Origin: Bradyrhizobium sediminis
GTDB lineage: Bacteria; Pseudomonadota; Alphaproteobacteria; Rhizobiales; Xanthobacteraceae
Length of the DNA stretch: 64,000 bases
NCBI RefSeq assembly: GCF_018736105.1
Contig: NZ_CP076135.1
Location: 5,330,001 to 5,394,000 of the forward strand
Direction of reading: 5' to 3'
The position numbers and the translations under genes are program-made. The notes beneath the pieces are model-generated. The model did not search any database, was not told where the DNA came from, and worked only from the letters and a program-made list of their open reading frames with translations. Below, in pieces: positions 39,225-47,887 of the stretch. The stretch's first letter is position 1, and every line of letters starts with the position of its first letter.

Positions 39225-40553
39225 CTATTCGGCAGCGAAGGCCAATTTGGGCTTCACGTTCGCCGCCGAGGTCATGAAATCGGAAATGCGTGGCACGATT
39301 TCCGACTTGAAGCGGGAGCCATTGAACACGCCGTAGTGGCCGACGCCCTTCTGTACGTAATGCACCCGGCGGTGGTCGGGAATCGAACTGCACAGCGCAT
39401 GCGTCGCTTCGGTTTGCCCGAGACCGGAAATGTCGTCGTTCTCGCCTTCGACCGTCATCAGCGCCACGCGCGTGACCTTCGACGGGTCGACCAGCTTGCC
39501 GCGATGGGTCATTTCACCCTTGGGCAGCGCATGCTTGACGAACACGGTGTCGACGGTCTGCAGATAATACTCCGCGGTCAGATCCATGACGGCGAGATAT
39601 TCGTCATAGAAATCGCGGTGCTTGTCGGCCATGTCGCCATCACCCTTCACCAGATCCTTGAACAGGTTCTTGTGGGCGTCCATGTGACGGTCGAAGTTCA
39701 TGCTGATGAAGCCGTTGAGCTGCAGGAAGCCCGGATAGACGTCGCGCATCACGCCCGGATGCGGAAACGGCACCTTGGTGATGACGTGGGCGCGGAACCA
39801 GCCGATGCCGCGCTCCTGGGCGAGATTGTTGACGGCGGTCGGATTGCGGCGGGTATCGATCGGGCCGCCCATCAGCGTCATCGACAGGGGAACGAACGGA
39901 TCGCGCTCGGCTTCCATGACGGAGATCGCCGCCACCACCGGCACCGAGGGCTGGCACACCGCGATCACGTGCATGTTGCCGCCGAGCACGTGCAGCATCT
40001 CGATGACGTAATCGACGTAGTCGTCGAGATCGAAGCGTCCTTCCGTCAGCGGCACCATCCGCGCATCGGCCCAGTCGGTGATGTAGACCTCGTGGGTCGG
40101 CAGGAATGCCTCGACGGTGCCGCGCAGCAGCGTCGCGTAGTGGCCGGACATCGGCGCCACGATCAGCACCCGCGGCTGGGGGCTGCGCAACGGGCGGGTC
40201 AGCTTGCGATCGAAGTGCAGCAGCCGGCAGAACGGCTTTTCCCAGATCGAGCGGATTTCGATCGGCGTCCGGATGCCGTTGACCTCGGTGTCGTCGAGGC
40301 CCCATTCGGGCTTGCCGTAGCGGCGCGTGGTGCGCTCGAACACTTCGCAGCCGGCGGCAATGGATTTGCCGAACTCGGTGTGCGACCACGGATTGAGCGG
40401 ATTCTGAAACAGAATTTTCGTGGCGTCGGTCACGGCGCGCGCCGGATTGAGCGACGCGTGCGCCATTTCGTACATCCAGTACATCGGCGTCGTCAGCGCC
40501 GGACTGCCTTCGGCCACCAGTGGCGGTGCTCCGCCAAACTCACCAATCGGCAT
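39225..40553 (-). CDS. phaZ: Intracellular polyhydroxyalkanoate depolymerase
   Basis: PHB_depo_C-type enzyme that mobilises stored poly(3-hydroxybutyrate). The 442-residue product carries the cysteine nucleophile in a lipase-like box (IAVCQPSVP, Cys200), typical of granule-degrading depolymerases of Cupriavidus and rhizobia. MYWMYEMAHASLNPARA at the N-terminus and GHYGVFNGSRF near the C-terminus with the catalytic histidine are family hallmarks. The ATG at 40553 has GAGG 6-7 nt upstream; an in-frame ATG at 40586 is less likely. Confidence 0.94.
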   Translation of the reverse strand: MPIGEFGGAPPLVAEGSPALTTPMYWMYEMAHASLNPARAVTDATKILFQNPLNPWSHTEFGKSIAAGCEVFERTTRRYGKPEWGLDDTEVNGIRTPIEIRSIWEKPFCRLLHFDRKLTRPLRSPQPRVLIVAPMSGHYATLLRGTVEAFLPTHEVYITDWADARMVPLTEGRFDLDDYVDYVIEMLHVLGGNMHVIAVCQPSVPVVAAISVMEAERDPFVPLSMTLMGGPIDTRRNPTAVNNLAQERGIGWFRAHVITKVPFPHPGVMRDVYPGFLQLNGFISMNFDRHMDAHKNLFKDLVKGDGDMADKHRDFYDEYLAVMDLTAEYYLQTVDTVFVKHALPKGEMTHRGKLVDPSKVTRVALMTVEGENDDISGLGQTEATHALCSSIPDHRRVHYVQKGVGHYGVFNGSRFKSEIVPRISDFMTSAANVKPKLAFAAE

Positions 40554-40579
40554 GTATTCCTCAAATCCCCTTTTGCATC

Positions 40580-40591
40580 GCAGCATACTGC
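40580..40591. promoter_or_regulatory. GCAG-N4-CTGC element upstream of phaZ
   Basis: GCAGCATACTGC lies 27 bp before the phaZ ATG within a TGCA-rich stretch. PhaR regulators of PHA genes in related bacteria bind TGC-rich sites of this kind; here the link is only inferred from the motif and the gene it precedes. Confidence 0.3.
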
Positions 40592-40682
40592 ATAATGCGT
40601 AATTAAGCGTCAATGCACAGATCGGTAAATCTACCGGCCGGGAGGGCCGTAAATCCACGGATTCCGTGGGATAACCTTGCCT

Positions 40683-41501
40683 TTATTCGCCACTCTGGAT
40701 CAGCGAGCCGTAGCGCCGGGCGCTCTTCAAAAGGGCAAGAAAGATCGCGAATGACGCAATCAGGAGCACCGCGTTGATCGCCAGCGCCGACAGCATCAGG
40801 TCGGTCCGGAGCACCTTGTCGATCAAAAGCGCCCGCATCCCCTCGAATACATAGGTCGGCGGCAGCGACCAGGCGACATATTGCAGCCAGTGCGGCAGCA
40901 CCGTCACGGGATAGTAGACGCAGGCGAGCGGCATCACCCCGAACATCAGTGTCCAGACGATGCTCTCGGCGCCCAGGCCGTTGCGCAGCACCAGCCCCGA
41001 GACGAAGATCCCGAGCGACCAGCTGGTGAAGATCAGATTGCAGAAGAAGGCGATCAGCGGCAACCCGAAGCCGTACAGATTGAAGTCGAAGAAGAACATC
41101 GCCAGCAGCGTCATCGGAATGACGCCGATCGCGAGCCGGATCAGGCTCATGACCATCAGCGCGATCAGGAACTCGATCGGCTTCAGCGGGCTCATCATCA
41201 GGTTGCCGAGATTGCGCGCCCACATCTCCTCGAGAAAGGAGATCGAAAAGCCGAGCTGGCCGCGGAACAGGATGTCCCACAGGATCACCGCGCCGATCAG
41301 GGTGCCGCCGGCCTGGGCGAAAAAACCGGCATTCTGCGAGATGTAGTTCTGCAGGAAGCCCCAGGTGATGATCTGCAGCGCCGGCCAATAGATCAGTTCC
41401 AGCAGCCGCGGCCACGACGACAGCAGCAGGTACCAGTAGCGCAGGATCATCGCATTGATGCGATGCGGCGCGATGCCGCCGGGCAGCACGAGCTGGCTCA
41501 C
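40683..41501 (-). CDS. ABC-2 type transporter permease
   Basis: Six-helix ABC-2 permease of 272 residues. EEMWARNLGNLMMSPLKPIEFLIALM is the typical cytosolic loop and PVTVLPHWLQYVAWSLPPTYVFEGMRALL the conserved C-terminal segment of NodJ/YadH-type exporters. The start is a GTG at 41501 whose GTGA overlaps the ATPase stop by 4 bp, so translation is coupled. Substrate is unknown; relatives export lipids, polysaccharide or drugs. Confidence 0.9.
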   Translation of the reverse strand: MSQLVLPGGIAPHRINAMILRYWYLLLSSWPRLLELIYWPALQIITWGFLQNYISQNAGFFAQAGGTLIGAVILWDILFRGQLGFSISFLEEMWARNLGNLMMSPLKPIEFLIALMVMSLIRLAIGVIPMTLLAMFFFDFNLYGFGLPLIAFFCNLIFTSWSLGIFVSGLVLRNGLGAESIVWTLMFGVMPLACVYYPVTVLPHWLQYVAWSLPPTYVFEGMRALLIDKVLRTDLMLSALAINAVLLIASFAIFLALLKSARRYGSLIQSGE

Positions 41502-42292
41502 GGCGTGCTCTCCTGGACGCGCCCGCGTGCGACGTCGAGGAACACCTGTTCCAGCGTCGTCCGGTTGTAGCGCGCCATGATCTTGTCGGGACTGTCGTCG
41601 TCCTCGATGCGTCCGCGTTTCATGATGATGACGCGGTCGCACAATCGCTCCACCTCCAGCATGTTGTGCGACGCCAGCAGGATGGTCGCGCCATGGGCCT
41701 TGCGGTAGTTCTCGAGATGCCGCCGGATCCAGTCGGCGGTATCGGGATCGAGCGAGGCCGTCGGCTCGTCCAGCAGCAACAGCTCCGGCTGGTTGATCAG
41801 CGCCTTGGCCAGCGCCACGCGCGTCTTCTGCCCGGCGGAGAGTTTGCCGTTGGCGCGGTCGAGGAAGTCGGAAAGGTCGAGGTCGGCGGCCAGCTTTGCG
41901 ATGCGTCCGGACAAATTCTCGACGGCATAGAGGCGGCCGAAGATCGTGAGATTCTGCCGCACCGTGAGCCGCATCGGCATGTCGACATAGGGGCTCTCGA
42001 AGTTCATCCGGCCGAGCACCTCGGCGCTCTGGTCGGGCATCGAAGCGCCCAGCACTTGGATGCGCCCCGAGGTCGGCAGCACCAGCCCCATGATCATGGC
42101 AATCGTCGTGGTCTTTCCGGCGCCGTTGCCTCCGAGCAGTCCGGTGATGCTGCCGGGCCGGATCCGGAACGATACGTCGTCGACGGCGCGGGTGGTCTTG
42201 TAGAGCTTGACCAGGTGCGCAACGTCGATCGCAGCCGATCCTGCCGGATCGGCAGCGGGCAAGCCGGGCAATGCTGCGTCTTCAACGATCAT
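41498..42292 (-). CDS. ABC transporter ATP-binding protein
   Basis: Nucleotide-binding subunit of 264 residues from the ATG at 42292 (AAGGA about 10 nt upstream; longer in-frame starts exist). Walker A is GGNGAGKTTT, the signature is KLSAGQKTR (in place of the usual LSGGQ), Walker B LLLLDEPTASLD and the switch histidine ASHN. It is the partner of the downstream ABC-2 permease, which it overlaps. Divergent from regB, with 209 bp between starts. Confidence 0.92.
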   Translation of the reverse strand: MIVEDAALPGLPAADPAGSAAIDVAHLVKLYKTTRAVDDVSFRIRPGSITGLLGGNGAGKTTTIAMIMGLVLPTSGRIQVLGASMPDQSAEVLGRMNFESPYVDMPMRLTVRQNLTIFGRLYAVENLSGRIAKLAADLDLSDFLDRANGKLSAGQKTRVALAKALINQPELLLLDEPTASLDPDTADWIRRHLENYRKAHGATILLASHNMLEVERLCDRVIIMKRGRIEDDDSPDKIMARYNRTTLEQVFLDVARGRVQESTP

Positions 42293-42501
42293 GCGGGGCG
42301 TTCCTTGGGCCATTGCCGCGGCAAGCGCAAGACGGTGCCGAGCCCCTGGATTGCTGGCCCGACCTTCCCGAACAGCCTGCTGCAACGCCGGCCTGAGGGT
42401 CCCTCGAACCAAAATATCGAAAACAACCCCATGCACAGTAAGGAAGACCGTGGCCCGGATGCCAATTTGTGGTCGGGGACCCGCGCGGCTAAACTGCCGG
42501 G

Positions 42502-43821
42502 ATGACCGACGTTGCAGCCTCCGATTTCCGCCATCCGCGCCGCCATGTCCGTCTGGATACCATCCTCCGGCTGCGCTGGCTTGCCGCGCTCGGCCAGCTC
42601 GCCGCCATTTTCGTCGTGGCGCAGGGGCTCGAATTCGACGTCCCGGTGATTCCCTGCCTCACGGTCGTCGGGCTGTCCGCACTGCTCAATCTGGTGCTGC
42701 AGATCGCCTTCAACCCGATGCAGCGGCTGGAACCGGTCTATGCGGCGGGATTGCTGGCGCTCAACATCGTGGAACTGGCGGCATTGCTGTTTCTGACCGG
42801 TGGCCTGCAGAACCCGTTTTCGTTTCTGTTCCTGGCGCCGGTCCTGATCTCGGCCACCGCGCTGCCGATCCGGTTGACCATCGCGCTCGGCGTGCTGGCG
42901 GTGGCCTGCGCCTCGGCGCTGGTGTTCTTCCATCTGCCGCTGCCGTGGGAGGGCGAGGAACCGCTGGTGCTGCCGCCGATCTACCTGTTCGGGGTCTGGC
43001 TCTCGATCCTGCTCGCGATCGGCGTCACCAGCCTGTATGCGATTCAGGTCACCGAGGACACCCGCAAGCTTTCCGACGCGCTGGCCGCCACCGAACTGGT
43101 GCTGACCCGGGAGCAGCATCTCACCCAGCTCGACGGCCTCGCCGCCGCCGCCGCGCACGAACTCGGCACGCCGCTGTCGACGATCTTCCTGATCTCGCGC
43201 GAGCTGGAGAAGACCGTCACCGGCAACGGCCAGCTCGCCTCCGATCTCAAGACCCTGCGCGAACAGGCGCAGCGCTGCCGTGACATCCTGGCCAAGATCA
43301 CCCAACTGTCCGCGACCGGCGCGCCGTTCGACCGCATGCCGCTGTCGACGCTGATCGAGGAGGTGGTGGCGCCGCACCGCGATTTCGACGTCGCGATCAA
43401 GGTGCGAATTGCGGTGGCGGGCACCCGCGAGCCGGTGGGCAGCCGCAATCCGGCGATCCTCTACGGCGTCGGCAACATCCTGGAAAACGCCGTCGATTTC
43501 GCCCGCAAGACCGTGGAAGTGAACGCATGGTGGAATAACGAGACCGTCGAGATCGTGATTTCGGACGACGGCCCGGGGATCGCACCCGACATGCTGAAGC
43601 GGATCGGCGAGCCCTATCTGTCGCGGCGGCGCGGCGCGGACGAGAGCGAACACCACGGCCTCGGTCTCGGGGTTTTCATCGCCCGCACGCTGCTGGAGCG
43701 CACCGGCGCCAAGGTCTCCTTCACCAACCGGACCTTTCCCGATCACGGCGCCGTGGTCCAGATCGCGTGGCCGCGCAGCCGCTTCGAGGACGTGGAAACC
43801 GACGCCGAACCAGCGGCTTAG
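42502..43821 (+). CDS. regB: Redox-sensing histidine kinase RegB/PrrB/ActS family
   Basis: Membrane histidine kinase of 439 residues with about six N-terminal helices. The conserved quinone-binding segment GGLQNPFSFLF is present, followed by the H-box AAHELGTPLS (His219), N-box GNILENAVDFA, and G-boxes DDGPGI and GLGLGVF. Cys259 in QAQRCRDIL corresponds by position to the redox-active cysteine of Rhodobacter RegB. It signals ubiquinone pool and oxygen state, phosphorylating RegA encoded 108 bp downstream. The senC gene often found beside it is absent. Confidence 0.94.
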   Translation: MTDVAASDFRHPRRHVRLDTILRLRWLAALGQLAAIFVVAQGLEFDVPVIPCLTVVGLSALLNLVLQIAFNPMQRLEPVYAAGLLALNIVELAALLFLTGGLQNPFSFLFLAPVLISATALPIRLTIALGVLAVACASALVFFHLPLPWEGEEPLVLPPIYLFGVWLSILLAIGVTSLYAIQVTEDTRKLSDALAATELVLTREQHLTQLDGLAAAAAHELGTPLSTIFLISRELEKTVTGNGQLASDLKTLREQAQRCRDILAKITQLSATGAPFDRMPLSTLIEEVVAPHRDFDVAIKVRIAVAGTREPVGSRNPAILYGVGNILENAVDFARKTVEVNAWWNNETVEIVISDDGPGIAPDMLKRIGEPYLSRRRGADESEHHGLGLGVFIARTLLERTGAKVSFTNRTFPDHGAVVQIAWPRSRFEDVETDAEPAA

Positions 43822-43929
43822 AGCCGCACTCGGCCGGTCAGATGGCTGTAGAATCGACCATCGGCGGCCTTGGCAGCGCCACGCTGCCGCGCCATATGTA
43901 ATGGGGTCTGACATAAGGATGACAGAACC

Positions 43930-44484
43930 TTGAACGCCGGCACCGAACTGACCGATCAAGCCGACCGCTCGCTCCTGATCGTGGAGGACGACAAGCCGTT
44001 TCTGGAACGGCTGTCGCGCGCCATGGAAACCCGCGGCTTCACCGTGACATCCTGCGACAGCGTGTCCGACGGGCTGGCGCAAATCGGCAAGTCGGCCCCC
44101 GCCTTCGCGGTGGTGGATCTGCGGCTCGGCGACGGCAACGGGCTCGACGTGGTGTCGGCGCTGAAGCGCAAGCGCCCGGATGCCCGCGCCATCGTGCTGA
44201 CCGGCTACGGCAATATCGCCACCGCCGTGACGGCGGTGAAGATGGGCGCGGTGGATTATCTCTCGAAGCCCGCCGACGCCGACGATGTGGTCGCGGCGCT
44301 ATTGGCGAGCGGCACCGAGAAATCCGAGCTGCCGCACAATCCGATGTCGGCCGATCGCGTGCGCTGGGAGCATATCCAGCGCATCTACGAGATGTGCAAC
44401 CGCAACGTCTCGGAAACCGCGCGCCGGCTGAACATGCATCGCCGGACGTTGCAGCGGATTCTGGCGAAGCGGGCGCCAAGGTAA
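43930..44484 (+). CDS. regA: Redox response regulator RegA/PrrA/ActR
   Basis: The 184-residue regulator has a receiver with acidic pocket VEDD, phosphoacceptor Asp63 (VVDLRLGDG), a PAD linker SKPADADDV and a C-terminal Fis-type helix-turn-helix (VSETARRLNMHRRTLQRILAKR) that is nearly invariant in RegA homologues. Start is TTG at 43930 with AAGGA upstream. In alphaproteobacteria RegA controls photosynthesis, nitrogen and carbon fixation, and respiration genes. It is co-oriented with regB. Confidence 0.95.
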   Translation: MNAGTELTDQADRSLLIVEDDKPFLERLSRAMETRGFTVTSCDSVSDGLAQIGKSAPAFAVVDLRLGDGNGLDVVSALKRKRPDARAIVLTGYGNIATAVTAVKMGAVDYLSKPADADDVVAALLASGTEKSELPHNPMSADRVRWEHIQRIYEMCNRNVSETARRLNMHRRTLQRILAKRAPR

Positions 44485-45081
44485 CGCTTCTGCCGAGAAT
44501 ACTGGATCACCCGCCGTCGCGGGTGATGACGGCTTGAGTTGCAAAATGTGAGTTAGCCGATGCACGGAAGTAGGATGGCGGGTTCGCTATTCCGCCCTAC
44601 GGCCCTCACCATGTCCGAGGATGCCCGCTGACTGGACATCGAATGGCATGCCAAAATCGACGCGAATGACCCTTAAGCCGACAAGTTCGACTTCGTCCAT
44701 AACTTAGGTGCATGACCCACTATCGCTTCGGCGGTCCGGTCGTCGCGAAGTTCTGATCAGCCAGACATCGACAAGACGAAAAGCCCGGCCAGCGCGCCGG
44801 GCTTTTTTGCGCGACTTCCGCTCATGGCACGAAACGGACCTGTCGGGGCCGCTTCCCGATGTCTACTATCCGGGTATCAACGGACCTGGCTCGGACGGGC
44901 ACTGAGGTCGGCTGGTCTCCTGAATAACCGATCATTAACCATACGAGCCCATGATTTGAGCCGAATTCCGGTGGGCAAGCGCGCGCCAGCCATTGCTGGT
45001 TTGTCACCGCGGCGGCGCTTTTGTTTTGCTGACCGGCGATGGGAGGAATCTCGCGACTGGGCTGTGACGTAGGGAACGCAG
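44485..45081. other. Long gene-free region with an isolated terminator
   Basis: About 600 bp with no protein I would call. It includes an imperfect dyad with arms GTAGG-AT-GGCGG and CCGCC-CTAC at 44570-44600 (family E-like repeat), a 14-codon frame at 44712-44756 (MTHYRFGGPVVAKF, then stop) and, 25 bp later, a strong rho-independent terminator. A short untranslated RNA ending at that terminator is possible. Nothing clear is seen in 44815-45081. Confidence 0.45.
44781..44808 (+). terminator. Rho-independent terminator without an obvious gene
   Basis: The 9-bp stem AAGCCCGGC / GCCGGGCTT has a 6-nt loop and is followed by six T. It is the best intrinsic terminator in the window, oriented on the plus strand. 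It is 300 bp beyond regA, so it may end a long regA transcript or an unseen small RNA. Confidence 0.8.
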
Positions 45082-45762
45082 GTGACCGAAGCACCGGACA
45101 TGGAAACGCAAGGGAACAAACAGTCCGAGGCGCCGCCGCCGGTGGCCCCAAGCCGGGTGCCGGCGATAGCGGTGTCTCTGGCCGCCCTGGCCGTCATTGG
45201 TGCCGCCACCGCCAATTCCTTGCCGAGTTTCGGTGGCTTCTCTCTGCCGGATTTCAATCCGTTCTCTTTGCCGAACGCCGATCGGTTCTCCTTGCCGGAC
45301 TTCAGCCGCTTCTCCCCACCGAATTTCAATCGCGTCGCTGCAGCTCCGCCGCCCAACCCGGCTCCAGTCCTCGTACCGGATCCAGTTGTCAGGGCGGGAC
45401 TGAGGGACATTCAGTCTTCGCAGCAGCAAGACGCCGATGTGCTAGTGTCGCTCACGCAGAGCTCCGCAACCCAGCAGGCGGACTTGAAAAGAATAGCCCG
45501 TCAACTCTCCTTGCTGACGGTGCAGGTGAGTTCCCTGCAGAATCAGTTGACGCCGCCGCTGACGACTTCCAGCATCCCACCGCCGACGACTTCCAGCACC
45601 ACGCGTCCAAGTCCTCGCGCGCGGGTCGTCCGGGCGTCGCGAAAAGTACTCCCTCCAGTTCTTCCTCCGGTTCTTCCTCCAACTCCCAAGCCTGCCGGCC
45701 CCGTTTCGGTAGGGGGCGCTCCGCTGAGTCCCGCGCCGGCACCTGGCTCGGACGCGAGCTAG
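45082..45762 (+). CDS. Hypothetical single-pass membrane protein with octapeptide repeats
   Basis: The 226-residue product has one hydrophobic segment at about 28-44 (AIAVSLAALAVIGAATA), then four tandem octapeptides at residues 53-84 of the form FSLPDFNP / FSLPNADR / FSLPDFSR / FSPPNFNR. A Gln-rich helical stretch follows (about 105-160), then a Pro/Ser/Thr-rich tail. It looks like an anchored periplasmic or surface protein with a low-complexity stalk. I recognise no domain. Start is GTG at 45082, or ATG at 45100. Its GC and coding bias fit a real gene. Confidence 0.65.
   Translation: MTEAPDMETQGNKQSEAPPPVAPSRVPAIAVSLAALAVIGAATANSLPSFGGFSLPDFNPFSLPNADRFSLPDFSRFSPPNFNRVAAAPPPNPAPVLVPDPVVRAGLRDIQSSQQQDADVLVSLTQSSATQQADLKRIARQLSLLTVQVSSLQNQLTPPLTTSSIPPPTTSSTTRPSPRARVVRASRKVLPPVLPPVLPPTPKPAGPVSVGGAPLSPAPAPGSDAS
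45238..45333 (+). repeat. 24-bp tandem repeat array inside a coding region (4 units)
   Basis: Four 24-bp units encode the FSLP-type octapeptides of the hypothetical membrane protein. The DNA of the units is imperfectly conserved, with most variation in the last three codons. Confidence 0.7.
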
Positions 45763-45913
45763 CTCTCTGGGCTGCCACCCGGGCTGGGCCATTCCTCACG
45801 GAACGATGTCAGGATAATACTTCGCGCTAATACATGGGTGGACAAAGCTTCCGTCGGAGCCCGAACAGCGACGCGTCCGCCGAAGCTCGCAGAGCGAAGA
45901 CGGAAGGTGGAAG

Positions 45914-45972
45914 CGTGCCCACCGTCTTAACTGCAGTGGTGGGCACGGCGCGAAGAACGCGCCTTCGCCCAC
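45914..45972. repeat. Two mutually exclusive hairpins between convergent genes (family E)
   Basis: CGTGCCCACC (45914-45923) pairs perfectly with GGTGGGCACG (45938-45947). That second arm can instead pair through GTGGGC and GGCGCG with CGCGCC and GCCCAC ending at 45972. It lies between the repeat-protein gene and the mmcB stop. Similar GTGGGC/GCCCAC units are common in Bradyrhizobium. Confidence 0.6.
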
Positions 45973-45984
45973 CCTACGAAGTTG

Positions 45985-46470
45985 CTAAAACTCGCCATGC
46001 CCCTGCGGATCGACCAGCCGGTTGATCCGCTGCGCCGCGGCGAGTGCGAACCGCACCGTCATCTGCTTGCGGGTCGGCGCCGGCAGCCGGTGTTCCGGCG
46101 CCTCGCAATAGAGATGGGCGCCATAGGCGTCGGCGATGATCAGGCCGGTATCGCCGGGGAAAATCTCGCACGGCAAATCCTTCGTGAAGGCGAAGAAAAG
46201 CCGGTCGCAATGGGCCCGGTAGTCCTGCCATTTCTGGTCGGCGCGCAGATCCTCCACCGACGATTTGATCTCGACGATCCAGACTTCGCCACGCTCGTTC
46301 AGCGCCACCAGATCGGCGCGCCGTCCCGACGGCAGCGGCAATTCGCTGATGCAGGCAAATCCCAGCGACCGCAACAGCCGCGCGGTGCCGCGCGCGATCG
46401 CCAGCGCCGTCTCCGACTGGCGGCGATCCGGCGGGGGCACGAGGCTGACCTGGCGGGCTGGCGATTCCAT
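45985..46470 (-). CDS. mmcB: MmcB family DNA repair protein
   Basis: PD-(D/E)XK nuclease-like protein of 161 residues. The catalytic signature is seen as RRADLVALN ... VWIVEIKSS, with aspartate and EIK in the usual spacing; FPGDTGLIIADAYGAHL follows. MmcB of Caulobacter is an SOS-linked protein needed for survival of mitomycin C damage. Divergent from the VWA gene, with 158 bp between the starts. Confidence 0.87.
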   Translation of the reverse strand: MESPARQVSLVPPPDRRQSETALAIARGTARLLRSLGFACISELPLPSGRRADLVALNERGEVWIVEIKSSVEDLRADQKWQDYRAHCDRLFFAFTKDLPCEIFPGDTGLIIADAYGAHLYCEAPEHRLPAPTRKQMTVRFALAAAQRINRLVDPQGHGEF

Positions 46471-46628
46471 CGCCGGGGAGCCTAACCGATTTCAGGCCGT
46501 CCGGCAGCCGGTTCGCTCCAAGTCGGCCGCAAATTTGTACGCGCCCCGCCTTGTTTTCGACCTCACGGGACCGAGAAACCCGGGGAACTTCGGTTCCAGG
46601 GGACGGAACACCGGAGGAGAACATACTC

Positions 46629-47756
46629 ATGAAGCCAGTCATCACCCTGCCCGCCCTCGCATTCGCGTTCGCGCTGGCTGCCCTGCCGCTGTCGGCCAGC
46701 CTGTCGAGCGCGGTTGCAAAGCCCACCGTGGAAGTCGCCTTCGTGCTCGACACCACGGGTTCGATGGGCGGCCTGATCGAAGGCGCCAAGCGCAAGATCT
46801 GGTCGATCGCGACCGCGATCGTCGATAGCAATCCCGACGCCGACATCCGCATGGGCCTCGTCGCCTATCGCGACATCGGCGACGATTACGTCACCAGGAA
46901 ATTCGACCTCACCACCGACATGCAGGATCTCTACGCCAACCTGCTGGAGCTGAAGGCGCGCGGCGGCGGCGACTGGGCCGAGAGCGTCAACGAGGCGCTC
47001 GACGTCGCCGTCAACAAGCTGCAATGGACGACCAGCGGCGACACCAGGCGGATCGTGTTCCTGGTCGGCGACGCCCCGCCGCACATGGATTACGCCCAGG
47101 ACACCAAATATCCGATCACGCTGTCGGTGGCGAAACAGAAGGACATCATCGTCAACGCGGTGCTCGCCGGCACCGCGCGCGACACCGAGCGGGTGTGGCG
47201 CGACATCGCCCAGAGCGGCAACGGCCGCTTCATTCCGATCCCGCAGGACGGCGGACAGGTCGTTATCATCGAGACGCCCTACGACGACGACATCATCATC
47301 CTGCAGAAGGAAATCAACGGCACCGTGATCCCCTATGGTCCGCGCGCCCTGCAGAAGCGCACCGAGGACAAGACAAGGCAGCTATCGCAGGTGGCGGCCG
47401 CGGCGCCGGCACAGGCGAGCGAGATGGCGAGCTATCTCAACAAGCGCGCCAAGGCATCGTCGGAGGCGGTCACCGGCGACGGCGACCTGGTCTCGGACGT
47501 AACGGCCGGCCGCACCAGCTTCTCCGCCATCAAAGACGATGACTTGCCCGAGGGCCTGCGCGCGCTGAAGCCGGAGCAGCGCATGGACGAACTCAACAAG
47601 CAGATGAGCCAGCGCAAGGCGCTGAACGAAAAACTCTCTGCGCTGGTCGCCAAGCGCGACCGTTTCGTTGCGGAGCAGCGCGAAAAGGCGCCGCCGAAGG
47701 CATCATCCTTCGACCGCGTCGTCGAGGACACGCTGAAGGCGCAGATCAAGCGGTAA
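46629..47756 (+). CDS. Secreted von Willebrand factor A-domain protein
   Basis: The 375-residue product has a Sec signal peptide (LPALAFAFALAALPLSASLSSAVA) and a VWA domain starting EVAFVLDTTGSMGG, which is a DXTGS variant of the metal-ion-dependent adhesion site; the later T/D MIDAS residues are in ARGGGDWAESV and VFLVGDAPPH. The C-terminal part is helical and charged, possibly a coiled coil (about 290-370). Ribosome site GGAGGAG precedes the ATG. Role is unknown; periplasmic protein binding or metal-dependent adhesion is plausible. Confidence 0.85.
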   Translation: MKPVITLPALAFAFALAALPLSASLSSAVAKPTVEVAFVLDTTGSMGGLIEGAKRKIWSIATAIVDSNPDADIRMGLVAYRDIGDDYVTRKFDLTTDMQDLYANLLELKARGGGDWAESVNEALDVAVNKLQWTTSGDTRRIVFLVGDAPPHMDYAQDTKYPITLSVAKQKDIIVNAVLAGTARDTERVWRDIAQSGNGRFIPIPQDGGQVVIIETPYDDDIIILQKEINGTVIPYGPRALQKRTEDKTRQLSQVAAAAPAQASEMASYLNKRAKASSEAVTGDGDLVSDVTAGRTSFSAIKDDDLPEGLRALKPEQRMDELNKQMSQRKALNEKLSALVAKRDRFVAEQREKAPPKASSFDRVVEDTLKAQIKR

Positions 47757-47781
47757 ACTGACGAACAATCATTTCAACATC

Positions 47782-47807
47782 GTCGTCCCCGCGCACGCAG
47801 GGACGAC
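47782..47807. repeat. Palindromic intergenic repeat, family C (third copy)
   Basis: GTCGTCCC and GGGACGAC surround an imperfect CGCGCACGCA centre. It lies 25 bp after the VWA stop and 80 bp before lpxD; same family as the inverted pair at 29040-29162. Confidence 0.7.
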
Positions 47808-47887
47808 AAGGGAAACCCGCCTCCTTCCGGATTCGACTTGGGAATGGCGCCCTGTCGGGTTATAGCTCCGCCCGAGGGGGCGGGGAT

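Noticed and set aside
41498..42292. KLSAGQKTR in place of the usual LSGGQ signature in the ABC ATPase
   Set aside because: LSAGQ variants are common in active ABC-2 exporters; not evidence for a degenerate protein.
42289..44082. A 597-codon minus-strand frame opposite regB
   Set aside because: Antisense shadow; regB shows H, N and G boxes on the plus strand.
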